DNA from: JANSWY01 sp965243755
GTDB lineage: Bacteria; Bacteroidota; Bacteroidia; Cytophagales; Cyclobacteriaceae
Length of the DNA: 64,000 bases
Reading direction: 5' to 3'
Assembly (NCBI GenBank): GCA_965243755.1
Contig: CBDEVW010000006.1
Coordinates: 124,001-188,000, forward strand
A program made the position numbers and the translations under genes. Positions 26,701 through 34,436 of this stretch are shown piece by piece (the stretch's first letter is position 1; every line of letters begins with the position of its first letter). The notes beneath the pieces are model-generated. The model had not been told where the DNA came from. It ran no database searches and saw only the letters and a program-made list of their open reading frames with translations.

Positions 26701-29173
26701 GCCTTGCAGAATAGTTAACAATTTCGCCAATAGCACCATCAAGGAAATCAGCGCCTCCACTTCCTCTTACACCAAGTGTATAGGCCACATTACTCAAAGT
26801 GCCAAATGTTCCACTAACGGAAGTAGTGATCCCAGCCCCATCAATGAACAATTCCTGGTTTGTTGCGCCAGCATTGACCCGGAAGTTAATGATCATTGGG
26901 TCTTTATAGGTTATGGTTGTACCAGTGACTCCACTTCGGTATGTTCCGGTGTTATCAGAATAAGTAAGAACTTCATCTGTAAGGTTCGTCGTATGGCTTC
27001 CAAAAAAGATACCGTAAAAGTCGGTGGAATTCAGTCCAAGAATAGCATCATCACCTGATGTGCTATTGTAATTCTGGACCGGATCAACTACAATGTAAAT
27101 GTCATGTGAATAGAATCCTGTTCCATCCAACCGGTCATTGATACCATCAAACAGGATCATTGGGTTACCATTAAGGTCATCCGACACATAAAAAGGTTGT
27201 TCGGTTGCAGTGGCTTCTGTAGCATCATTGCCATTCCCACTTTGATCGGCCCATGAAGATACGCTGTTGCTGGATTGGGTTACCCCTGCATCTGCTCTAA
27301 GCCAAACCTGAAGGTTCGTACTCTGGTCACCTGGTGCCGGCGCATCAGATACCGCCAAAGTAAAATACTCCTGGTCATTGATGGTTACTCCCGAAAATGT
27401 CACGTAATCCCGACCATTCACACTGCTGACTACACCTTCAGTACTTACGGTTCCGCTGGAAAGGCCAGTCGGCATAGACGCACCACTACCCGCTGTAATT
27501 AAGTTGTATATTCTTCCGGACAGTCCTAGTGTGGTGAGGTCAAAAGAGATATCAACAGTACCTACGTCGTTGGTTTCTGATACCCTCCATATTCTCGTTA
27601 GCCTGTTGGATATTCCTGCTGGTACATTAGCAGTGGTTGTTGTTGTGGCTCCACCGTTACTTCCCCAAACCATAAAGTCTCCATCACCAAGACTGGAAGC
27701 ATTGGACATTTCTACGATATTGCCGGAACTACTCTTGGAAGTCGTTTGATTAAGACTTTGTGAGTCATCCCTACCGATACCAGCTATATCGTTGTTGTAT
27801 GCTGAGAAATTGGTATTGTCAAAAATTGATGAACCATTTACTGTGTAGTCCTGAGTGCCAATATTTAATGTGATGCCATATTTTATCGCCAGGTAGGTTT
27901 CAATATCTCTTCTTTTGCTGTCACTTACAGCGCCATAGAACATGATTACTTCCGCCAGGTCACCATCCAATGGAAACCCTGTCCCATTGTCTCTCGCACC
28001 AATGATAACATTTTCTGTTTCGGTATCAGTACCAATAGTACCATTGCTAACATCTGATGCTCCTGCAGCCCAGGAATCCACATCTGTGGATGATACAACA
28101 GACGAGCCGATGTTCCACTGTCCTGTAACCGTGGCAGTACCTTGTTGGGTACCCCCACCACCAATGATTTGAAAATAGTTATTGCCTGTTACACCAAATT
28201 GATATTGTCTGTCAACGTCAGTTGGTCCGGCCCGGGAAATAATTGTTCCGGTATTGCCAACACCTACATTAAATACTGAAAATACTGACCATTCATCCGT
28301 AGAAGGCGTTAAATCGAGTACATCCCCGGCATCCAGGTAATCATCTACACCGTCAAATGTGATGGCGTTGTAGCCGTTCACTGCGTTGGATGTAAGTGTA
28401 GGTGTTTCTCCCAAATTTGCATGGGTACCATTTCCACTCCAATCACCCCATCCATATACATTAGTGCCGTCTTCCACTACCGAGCTGTCAGCTCTGAGCC
28501 ATAACAATACCGTTTCAGTAGCATCTCCTGGAACTCCAGAGCCGGATGGACTGGCGTATTGTGTTGAGATTAGTGTTCCCCTTATTTTAAAGTTGTCAAA
28601 TGCTACACCTACCTCCTCGTTTGAACCATCAGAAGCAAACTGCACCCGGAATCTTGCATTATTATTATTCACCAAAACCAGAGGAAGAGAAATTGATGCC
28701 GTTTGCCAGGCTCCATTATCATCGGACCATCCATCTACTCCATTCCCAATGGCATCCACATCACCATCATTGTACCAGTTAGTACCCTCGGTTGTTGATC
28801 CAAGAACAAACCAGCTTGTTCCCCCATCATCACTATATTCAACGTTAAACCCATCCCAGGCATCTTCTGTATTGTATCTGATATCCATGCTGAGTGTTAA
28901 CTGATAATATCCGGTAAGGTCAATGACTGGACTTTGTGCCAACGCACTTTGACTAGCAGCATAACCTAATCCTGTATTAGGAAATCCCCAGTAATTCCCA
29001 TCAGCACCAGTACTGAAGTCTGAGTCTCCACGAACCCAGTTGTTTGTACCTGTGTTTGTCCAACCTTCATCGCCTGAGTTAAAATTGTAATTAACTATAG
29101 TGGTTTGAGAAAAGGTATGGTTAATTGAAAGTATTCCTAAAAAAAGGAGTAGAGCAATTTTGGCAAGTTTCAT
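20753..29173 (-). CDS. Giant T9SS-secreted adhesin-like protein with LamG-type repeats
   Basis: About 2,806 residues. Signal peptide MKLAKIALLLFLGILSINHT; start taken at 29173 because it opens directly into this signal. Residues about 25-200 form a MAM/jelly-roll-like domain. Five units of about 400 residues follow (near 224, 621, 1024, 1443, 1841); each pairs a LamG-like lectin fold (WLRADxGV, WxDQSGNGNDA, RRDVxTYLALKYGITL) with a shorter domain (NDIAGIGRDDSQ, DGDxxVWGNDGG, LTRIWRVxETNDVGT). About 2230-2430 holds repeats of DTDGDGIPDY type, calcium-binding thrombospondin-3-like. Then comes a fibronectin-like segment (SWATASELNNDYFVIERSLD) and a type A sorting domain (VYPNPARDVVNISLE, ending VLQHRIKIMK). 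Expected role: cell-surface or secreted adhesion to polysaccharide, exported by T9SS. Confidence 0.9.
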   Translation of the reverse strand: MKLAKIALLLFLGILSINHTFSQTTIVNYNFNSGDEGWTNTGTNNWVRGDSDFSTGADGNYWGFPNTGLGYAASQSALAQSPVIDLTGYYQLTLSMDIRYNTEDAWDGFNVEYSDDGGTSWFVLGSTTEGTNWYNDGDVDAIGNGVDGWSDDNGAWQTASISLPLVLVNNNNARFRVQFASDGSNEEVGVAFDNFKIRGTLISTQYASPSGSGVPGDATETVLLWLRADSSVVEDGTNVYGWGDWSGNGTHANLGETPTLTSNAVNGYNAITFDGVDDYLDAGDVLDLTPSTDEWSVFSVFNVGVGNTGTIISRAGPTDVDRQYQFGVTGNNYFQIIGGGGTQQGTATVTGQWNIGSSVVSSTDVDSWAAGASDVSNGTIGTDTETENVIIGARDNGTGFPLDGDLAEVIMFYGAVSDSKRRDIETYLAIKYGITLNIGTQDYTVNGSSIFDNTNFSAYNNDIAGIGRDDSQSLNQTTSKSSSGNIVEMSNASSLGDGDFMVWGSNGGATTTTTANVPAGISNRLTRIWRVSETNDVGTVDISFDLTTLGLSGRIYNLITAGSGASMPTGLSSGTVSTEGVVSSVNGRDYVTFSGVTINDQEYFTLAVSDAPAPGDQSTNLQVWLRADAGVTQSSNSVSSWADQSGNGNDATEATATEQPFYVSDDLNGNPMILFDGINDRLDGTGFYSHDIYIVVDPVQNYNSTSGDDAILGLNSTDFYGIFFGSHTTNLTDEVLTYSDNTGTYRSGVTGTTITYKDPMIINFRVNAGATNQELFIDGAGITTSVSGTFGTLSNVAYTLGVRGSGGADFLDGAIGEIVNYSARLSDANRRDVTSYLALKYGITLDITSQNYTVGGTSIYNNTSYPNDIAGIGRDDSQGLFQTSSQSVSGQIVRVSNASSLGDGDYFVWGNDGGAFTFTTSNVPAGVNERLTRIWRADETNDVGTIDISFDVGAMGFGTNANYSLIVASSGATMPADLSTGTVTGSPTISGSVITFSGVTINDGEYFTLGVDVDPTAHPGDVSTNLSLWLNAGSGVTQSSGSVSKWADLSGGINHAKQLDASEQPTVTTGGINGNDVITFDGSDLLAGEGGFSTREYFVVLQPDAIYNSGSASGTVLGFQEGQYARLGLGPTSGSITNEVITHAAGNGAEANYRAALVSTTTDLNQIALVNFRENAGATGEELYYNGALITTDFQTSGTYEAYDDATYDVGDEEGATPQDPYNGTIGEIISYSSRLTDSQRRDVATYLAIKYGLTLDITSQNYTVGGASIYSATSYSNDIAGIGYDISMNLNQTSSKSVNTGSIVRMENASDLEDGEYLVWGNNGGTNTFSTTNVPPGNTEIYDKVWTVDMTGGDGVGTVSVSFDVTSLGFDMDNSTLNLITMASGNVVPDDFDTQGVVNSSGVISTVNGRTLVTFDNVTFSDGDFFTFGGDIQTTAPGSNVALWLRADKGVTTSGSQVSAWIDQSGNGNDVSQGTSTLQPSFSNNEINYNDALYFSSDNIEGIGGFHTHEYFVVLKPDNTISNTLANGYVLGFETGATTGFYVGDENIIGNDLFGQTLDTDAYDAAATSASISNDDVIVFNVRNNAGATAYEMYANGTSFAVSSNGTFANISDNPLRIGNSFNNDAAFEGYVSEVISYSAAQTTAVRRDIESYLALKYGVTLDITSENYTADGTSIYAYGTHSNDIAGIGKHLDFGLNQTQSISQNSGAIIKVEGASDLDDNEYFIWGNDGGSKTTTQTSELASGYEERLPAEWRVDITGDPGTVTVKIYIGGIANIDEKPQSASLYELLIDANGNFNVIDGSVAASTLSNDTLTFNNVSISDGQYFTLALPAAPDVTGMTLWLKADEGIEEASSNVAENNDLVEFWRDQSGNNNDFDQGTFARRPTFLTSQLNGNPLINFNTGYTYLDLASTNLNPRSIFVVYRDVATAQYTTPFTNDDGDGIGHGHSDDTQLFNATFTPADVRNGDNYVNGTDIGDGTAQARPDNFELHSRTFVSNLSNAAHNYYVGVDRATNDRSIDGDIGEIMVYTSALSNAARRDVETYLAIKYGITLDITSLNYTYNSGTSIYSLTSYANDIAGLGANSTFGLSQTSSQSINSDAIVTMSNASSLNNNDFLVWGNDNGATTETTTTTPPGIGNRMTRIWGVTETNDIGTVTVTMDLTGLGYGAKSLTDFTLILDTDADFSNGTLRSYTPDSYTSDVLTFTGVDFTSATNFGLGTTIDLATDTDTDGIPDYFESSYGTDYNNSDDPVAGGAGGTDTNAATGTNGDGISDALENILIANGATAPVTVLTDTDGDGIPDHIEVDNGTNPFSANAPTSNGNSDSDNDGIPNALEVLINNEGGPADPDLTTDTDSDGIPDYYEVMNGTNPNDVNDPTASGGSDGDADGISDAMEAILVSGGATAPIGTGTDTDGDGIPDYIEAQTFTDPFNGASPTAAGTPSVRSLQADYVASGGSCTNVSGYQWMDITDNLGNLVFSINPVGNNLGSTCWGVRILDGAANVRDDGTDWILNRNWYITPSVQPASVVYVRFYSLNSENTDLHTELGNDGQSPGTISNFNADSIKITKISGVDNLNPFVTGGTRTLHNPVVADYSTTGKTYTIGITSFSGFTPHFNPGDPDTPLPVELIRFEAKAETNGIKLSWATASELNNDYFVIERSLDGEQFEVIGEVDGNGTTSELQEYLFVDGQPVTGVSYYRLKQVDYDGTADYSDLVAVNYYNNLGLKVLVYPNPARDVVNISLENDVNVQIVSGMLVDPSGRRMNIQLTKEGARYVMNTDGVNNGLYILQLNIDGQVLQHRIKIMK

Positions 29174-29679
29174 AGCATTATGCATTAATGTCTCGGTGTA
29201 TGTGGTTCCAACAAACTGCAAAAATACCAAACTCTCGACGAATTGTTGGTAGTTTTCGACGAAATGATTGTATAATGGGATGAAATCGAGGCGCTTCCGG
29301 CGGATTTAGGGATAATGATCCGGTAATCACACTTCAAGCGCTGGTTTATCCAGTAAATTTTGGGTTACTCAGGTACCAACATGGTTTTATCAATTAAATC
29401 TAACCATCCTCAGGGCATTTTGCCATTGTTATCAGTCTTAATAGTTGAACCCTTACCGGAAGTGTGTCAGCTTCCAGAAAAAGTTTGTAGGTGTATCAGA
29501 TATGGTCATTGAGAGAAATGTAGCTGGTTTCATACATTAGCCGGACTGTTGGCGGATAATCCCTAATGTATCTCTATCTGAGAATGTTTTCTTTTGATGA
29601 CCCGGAGTTGCATGTCCTCATGCAACTCCTCTTGATCTCAGGAAAAACAATTAAATTTCAGTTGTACGCCAAAAAAGCT
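29174..29679. other. Divergent promoter region between the giant adhesin and CHAT genes
   Basis: About 500 bp between two divergently transcribed surface genes. The left end holds the adhesin promoter and direct repeats listed next. The remainder (29270-29679) has no convincing gene; open frames through it lack the usual codon pattern and run into the CHAT signal peptide. Confidence 0.5.
29219..29266 (-). promoter_or_regulatory. Probable adhesin promoter with two upstream direct repeats
   Basis: On the minus strand, TATTTTTG (29226-29219) matches the Bacteroidota -7 consensus TAnnTTTG, 46 bp before the chosen start. Immediately upstream are two direct repeats, plus-strand TCGACGAATTG at 29235-29245 and TCGACGAAATG at 29256-29266, spaced 21 bp start to start. 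Two helical turns between repeats is typical of activators binding one DNA face. Which protein binds is unknown. Confidence 0.45.
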
Positions 29680-32600
29680 ATGACAAAATGGACTTGTATA
29701 TGGATTCTCCTGACATTGACCCCTGCGTTTGGTCAGGAAAAGTCTATTGAGCATCCATTGGTCACATTTGCATCCCTGGAGACCGTTTTCTTTGACGGGG
29801 ATTACCAAACGGCCTACAAATATGCTGAGCAACTGACCTTTCAGTATGATAGTGCGGATCATGTTGATAGTTTGATCATGGCCTTAAATTATCAGGGTTT
29901 GGCAGCTTTGAATTCATCCAGAGATGGTCTGAAACCACTTGAAAGGGCCCAAACTTTGTTTTTGAAGACCCCGGGACTGGACAGTGCTTTGCTCGCTCAA
30001 ACCTATTATCACCTGGCCAAAAACTCAGGAAACCAGGGAAGGTTTAAAGAATCAGTGGATTGGAACCAAAAGTCTATTCAGCTCAGGTTAAGGTTATCAG
30101 GTCCGTTGCATGCATCACTGGCTGGCAACTACAACATGTTGGGTTATTGTTATCGCTATCTGGGTAATTATGAAAAAGCCGATTCCAGTTACAGAATGGC
30201 CATAGTAATCTGGGAGAATTACCAGGGGGAACCCGTTCCGGAGACAGGAAAAACGTACGACGGACTGGGATGGATCTCAATCGCCAGAGGTGATCCTGTT
30301 CTGGCTTTAAAGTACCTGAAGACATCCCTGGATCATAAGCGCATCATTCATGAAGGTGATCATCCATCAGTTTCCAACACCCTTCACTGGATGAGTACGG
30401 CTTACTTTGAGTTGTCCAACTACCAAAAGGCTTTACAATTGGCAGAAGAAGCGGCTGCCATGCGAATAAAGACCCTTGGACCACAACATGTAAACGTAGG
30501 GGTGTCCTACGGAATGATTTCTGACTGTTACCTCTCTATGGGTGATTTTGAGAAGTCGATCACCTATCGTAAACAACAAATTGCCATCTATCAATCGTTT
30601 TTAAGTGAAGCTTACTTGCTTAATCCATACTCCAGATTGGCCCTTGCATTTGAATTCAACGGACAACCGGAGGAGCAGCTAAAAGCTTTCAGTATGGCGG
30701 ATGATGCAGCTAAAAGGGCGGGTACATTTGGTAATCAGTACATGATCAATAATCACCTGCAAAAAGCCAATTACTATCAAAATATTGAAAATGATTCAGC
30801 CCGATTGAATGAACTATTGTCGGCACTAAACCTGGTCGAGCACCTGGTGAAATCTCCGGGACAGGAGGCCAAGGTCAATAAGGCACTGGGAGAATATTAT
30901 ATGGATCAGGAGGAAATGGACAAAGCTCAAACCTATTTCCAGAAAGCGTTGGAGTACTACAAGAATACTTTAGGACTCAACAACACCAGTGCTGCAAATG
31001 CATTTCTGGCCATGGGCAAGCTGGAATTCAACAAGGGAAATCTTGATGAAGCAATGATCAATTTCCAACAGTCTGTTGAATGCCTGCAAAAAAACGGAAC
31101 CAAAATGGAACCAAATGCTCCTATCGACCCGGCAATTTACACTAACCTGTATGCGGTCATCAAAGGATTATCCTGGATAGGCAAAACTTATCAGGCCATG
31201 TACACCGCCAATCAAAACATGGCCCACCTCAAAGATGAAATGGCCACTTACGAAAATGGAATGGTGGTTTTGAATTATCTACGGGCGTCCATGATGTCTC
31301 AGGAGGCGCAACTTAGGGTGGTGCAAGTAGGTACGCAATTGATTAATCATGCCATAGCACTCACCTTCCAGCTTCATCAACTGGAACCCGGCAGGCAACA
31401 TATCCAAAAAGCATTCGAATTCTCAGAACTGTCCAAATCAATGATACTCAGGGGTGCAATTAATGAACATAAATCGATGGTTTTTCATGGTGTTCCGGAT
31501 TCATTGATGATCAAAGAGAGGACGCTAAAAGGGGAGATCGCTTATTTGAAGAAGAAAATGGATAACAAACTGGATAGCCTGACCAAAGCAAAGTTTCAAG
31601 CCCGTATTTTTCAATTAGAGCAGTCATTTGATTTGCTCATAAAAAAAATAGAGCACGAATACCCGGACTATTACCGCCAGAAATATCAAAATGCCTCTCT
31701 TGATTTTACTGCATTGGAAGCAAAACTGAAGGAGGATAAAGCGCTCCTTGTAAGTTACTTTTTGACCAGAGAAAATGTCTTTATTGTTTCAGTAACGCCA
31801 GAAGAATGGTACTTTAACAGGATCAGGCGGTCAGATCGTCTGGATGAGATGCTGGATCTCTATCGAAGATCAACTACCGATTTTGAATTTATAATTCATC
31901 AGGCACAAAGGGCGGATAGCTCTTACCTCAGCAGTGCTTACTATCTGTATCATCACCTTCTGAAACCAGCAATAAGAGATAATCAAACCTTACGTAAGAT
32001 TGTCATTGTTCCTCACAATGAGTTGGGCACGATTAATTTCGAGTCTTTTCTTTCAGAGCCATTGTCCAAACCCCGGTATAGCTCATTACCCTATTTAATC
32101 AGAGACTTTGAGGTGCTTTACCAACACTCCGCTTCCTTTTATGTACAACAGGAAAACAGGCGATCTGCAGATGCAGAGGAACGCTATGCGGGGTTTGCAC
32201 CTGCTTATCAAAATCCGGAACCAATAGCAGGATTGGGCGCGGTAAGACAATCGGCATCAGTGAATCTTCCTTTTGCTATTGAGGAGGTAAAGCAGGCCGC
32301 ATTGAGTAATCAGGGGAAAATCTGGATCAATGGACAGGCTACAGAAAATGAATTCAAACAAAATGCCTCGCGGTATAAGACCCTCCACCTGGCCATGCAT
32401 GGTTACATTGATCAGCAAAACCCTGGAAATTCACGATTGATGTTCTCGGCTTCTAAAGATTCCATTGAAGATGGGTATTTATACCTGGATGAGATTTACA
32501 ACCTTCCATTGCATGCAGATATGGTGGTGCTAAGTGCCTGTGAAAGTGGAACTGGGAAATTGCAGCATGGTGAAGGAAGCATCAGTTTGTCCAGGGCATT

Positions 32601-32922
32601 CAATTATGCTGGTTGCAAAAGTGTGGTCATGAGTCAATGGAAAGTGCCTGATAAGGCTTCTAAGGAAATCATTGTGAGCTTTTTTGAAGGAATTAATGAT
32701 GGAATGGAGAAGTCGCAGGCCCTGAGAAAAGCCAAATTGGACTACCTGAAAAATACTGAAGAACAACTTTATGCTCACCCGTTTTTCTGGGCAGGATTTG
32801 TGGTCACCGGATCAGATGACCCTATTATTAATTCGACAAATAGTTGGTGGTACTATATCGCAGCACTGACTGTAGCAATCGTATTGGCGTTATGGACCTA
32901 CTATAGAAAACATTCATTCTAG
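29680..32922 (+). CDS. TPR-CHAT domain caspase-like protease, envelope-anchored
   Basis: About 1,080 residues. Signal peptide MTKWTCIWILLTLTPAFGQ (ATG at 29680 preferred over an upstream frame). A long TPR array follows (to about residue 560), then a C-terminal CHAT domain: LHLAMHGYID carries the catalytic His (about 905) and VVLSACESGTGK the catalytic Cys (about 951), both intact. A terminal transmembrane helix (YYIAALTVAIVLALWTYY) with basic tail anchors it, placing TPR and protease in the periplasm. CHAT proteins are caspase-like proteases. It converges on the anti-sigma gene with a 9-bp overlap, and the anti-sigma factor is a possible substrate; that is inference. Confidence 0.87.
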   Translation: MTKWTCIWILLTLTPAFGQEKSIEHPLVTFASLETVFFDGDYQTAYKYAEQLTFQYDSADHVDSLIMALNYQGLAALNSSRDGLKPLERAQTLFLKTPGLDSALLAQTYYHLAKNSGNQGRFKESVDWNQKSIQLRLRLSGPLHASLAGNYNMLGYCYRYLGNYEKADSSYRMAIVIWENYQGEPVPETGKTYDGLGWISIARGDPVLALKYLKTSLDHKRIIHEGDHPSVSNTLHWMSTAYFELSNYQKALQLAEEAAAMRIKTLGPQHVNVGVSYGMISDCYLSMGDFEKSITYRKQQIAIYQSFLSEAYLLNPYSRLALAFEFNGQPEEQLKAFSMADDAAKRAGTFGNQYMINNHLQKANYYQNIENDSARLNELLSALNLVEHLVKSPGQEAKVNKALGEYYMDQEEMDKAQTYFQKALEYYKNTLGLNNTSAANAFLAMGKLEFNKGNLDEAMINFQQSVECLQKNGTKMEPNAPIDPAIYTNLYAVIKGLSWIGKTYQAMYTANQNMAHLKDEMATYENGMVVLNYLRASMMSQEAQLRVVQVGTQLINHAIALTFQLHQLEPGRQHIQKAFEFSELSKSMILRGAINEHKSMVFHGVPDSLMIKERTLKGEIAYLKKKMDNKLDSLTKAKFQARIFQLEQSFDLLIKKIEHEYPDYYRQKYQNASLDFTALEAKLKEDKALLVSYFLTRENVFIVSVTPEEWYFNRIRRSDRLDEMLDLYRRSTTDFEFIIHQAQRADSSYLSSAYYLYHHLLKPAIRDNQTLRKIVIVPHNELGTINFESFLSEPLSKPRYSSLPYLIRDFEVLYQHSASFYVQQENRRSADAEERYAGFAPAYQNPEPIAGLGAVRQSASVNLPFAIEEVKQAALSNQGKIWINGQATENEFKQNASRYKTLHLAMHGYIDQQNPGNSRLMFSASKDSIEDGYLYLDEIYNLPLHADMVVLSACESGTGKLQHGEGSISLSRAFNYAGCKSVVMSQWKVPDKASKEIIVSFFEGINDGMEKSQALRKAKLDYLKNTEEQLYAHPFFWAGFVVTGSDDPIINSTNSWWYYIAALTVAIVLALWTYYRKHSF

Positions 32923-33630
32923 TTCGGACAGTAGCTTCATGGCTTTATCTGATTGATAATGTCCTGGCTGGTTCGCTATCTGTTTCCAGATCTCAATGGA
33001 TTCCTCCAGCATTCCCTGATGATAGTATGCTACCGAGAGGTACCAGGTCGCCTGTTCCCTGAATCGATTATTGTTGCTGGACAGTTGCCTGAAAATTGAA
33101 ATGGCCCGATCATAATCGGGTGTTTGTTTGTAAATCAGGCAAAGCCCTTCATAAAAGGAATGCACAGCTTCCTTGTGTTCGGGAAGCGCCTGAAGGGCAT
33201 TATCAAAATCGCCGGAAGCATAATATTTATTGAAGGATACCCAAACGTCTTCTGTTTGAGATGATCTTAAAACATCCGGAGCTCGGTAATACTCCTGCTG
33301 CGCCATAGCCATTAATCCTTCAGTTTTAGCAGAGCTATTTGAGATGAACAAGTATAGTCCCAATGAAACAGCTATGACCACAGATGCGGCAATGGCCAGA
33401 TATTTTTTGTAGACGCTTGAGGCTGGCTGCTGCAACTTCCTACGCACCCGCTCCCTGGAAGAAGAAAGTAGTTCCGCAGGGGAAACTCCTTGCGCTTTTG
33501 CCAATTCCTCAGTCATTTGAATTCCGGCAAGTACATTACTACAAATACTGCAATTCCTAAGATGAGACTGAACCTCAGGGTCGTTTTGTTGTTGCTGATA
33601 GGATTTTAGTTGTTCGTAGCTTAAATGCAT
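32914..33630 (-). CDS. Anti-sigma factor with zinc-finger motif and TPR-like periplasmic domain
   Basis: A 238-residue single-pass membrane protein. The N-terminal cytoplasmic part has HLRNCSICSN (HxxxCxxC near residues 23-30), the zinc anti-sigma motif, followed by a transmembrane helix at about 77-94 (YLAIAASVVIAVSLGLYLFI). The outer part (about 125-235) reads as TPR repeats (YYASGDFDNALQAL, ATWYLSVAYYHQGMLEESIE). It starts 38 bp after the ECF sigma gene ends and so forms its operon partner. The expected role is to hold the sigma factor at the membrane until a periplasmic signal arrives. Release by the neighbouring CHAT protease is an attractive but untested idea. Confidence 0.8.
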   Translation of the reverse strand: MHLSYEQLKSYQQQQNDPEVQSHLRNCSICSNVLAGIQMTEELAKAQGVSPAELLSSSRERVRRKLQQPASSVYKKYLAIAASVVIAVSLGLYLFISNSSAKTEGLMAMAQQEYYRAPDVLRSSQTEDVWVSFNKYYASGDFDNALQALPEHKEAVHSFYEGLCLIYKQTPDYDRAISIFRQLSSNNNRFREQATWYLSVAYYHQGMLEESIEIWKQIANQPGHYQSDKAMKLLSELE

Positions 33631-33668
33631 AATTAATTATCTCATTGTCAATTATATAGACTCGTCAG

Positions 33669-34235
33669 CTATTCATTATTCCCGTTGTTGGTCTGATTAT
33701 TTTCTAATTCAGCTATCAGCGCTGTAAGGTCAGTTTTTATTAATGACTTTCTGTTCCCCACTGTTTTTTTGGTGATTCCCAGTGCTTCAGCGATTTCAGC
33801 ATTATCATATCCCTGATTGCTTAACTCCCAGATTGCAAAATCCCTTTTATTGAGTCGGCTTTCCAGGAGATTCGTGATCAAAGATTTGTCCAGTGTAAAC
33901 TCAGCATCCGGATATACATTGGATTCGAATTGGCTCCTGATGTTATTTAATATCCCGGCCCGTCGGTTTCGTTTTCGCCAATATGACAGGCAGTGATTCC
34001 TGGTGATCGTAAAAAACCAGCTTTCAGGAGTTTCTATTTTTGATTTTTCCGGATATTCAATGATTTTGGTAAATGCATCTGCCACGGCGTTTTCTGCCAG
34101 ATCAGGTTGCTTCAGGATGCCTAGTGCAAATGAAAAAAGCATGGGATAATATAACTCAAAGATTTGCTCAAATGCTGAGTCATCTCCGGAAGCATATCGG
34201 TTCCATAAAAACATCAAACTTTGGTTATCTTCCAT
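33669..34235 (-). CDS. ECF-type RNA polymerase sigma factor
   Basis: About 188 residues. Region 2 is visible as FEQIFELYYPMLFSFALGIL and the DNA-melting segment as PESWFFTITRNHCLSYWRKR; region 4 as FAIWELSNQGYDNAEIAEAL with a helix-turn-helix LGITKKTVGNRKSL. I chose the ATG at 34235 (MEDNQSL), since the upstream extension to 34292 is not conserved-looking. It directs RNA polymerase to a regulon, probably including its own operon. The downstream anti-sigma gene and convergent CHAT gene form its immediate context. Confidence 0.87.
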   Translation of the reverse strand: MEDNQSLMFLWNRYASGDDSAFEQIFELYYPMLFSFALGILKQPDLAENAVADAFTKIIEYPEKSKIETPESWFFTITRNHCLSYWRKRNRRAGILNNIRSQFESNVYPDAEFTLDKSLITNLLESRLNKRDFAIWELSNQGYDNAEIAEALGITKKTVGNRKSLIKTDLTALIAELENNQTNNGNNE

Positions 34236-34436
34236 ACCAGCAGGAAAGCAAACTGATGCTTTGCTTAGATTAATAATTATCAGACGGTACAATAATAATC
34301 GGAATTGCCATAAACCAAATCAATTTTCACGGAATTACATGGATTTAATAGAATAGTCGGGGACAAATTGGCAATGTTTGGCTATCTTAGTCAAGTGCAG
34401 CTGTGGGCGAAAAGGGCTATCTCAAAATAGAAAAAG

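Noticed and set aside
27942..28904. Several long plus-strand frames within the giant adhesin gene
   Set aside because: They are proline-, serine- and histidine-rich translations of the complement of a repeat-rich gene, with no start signals or domains.
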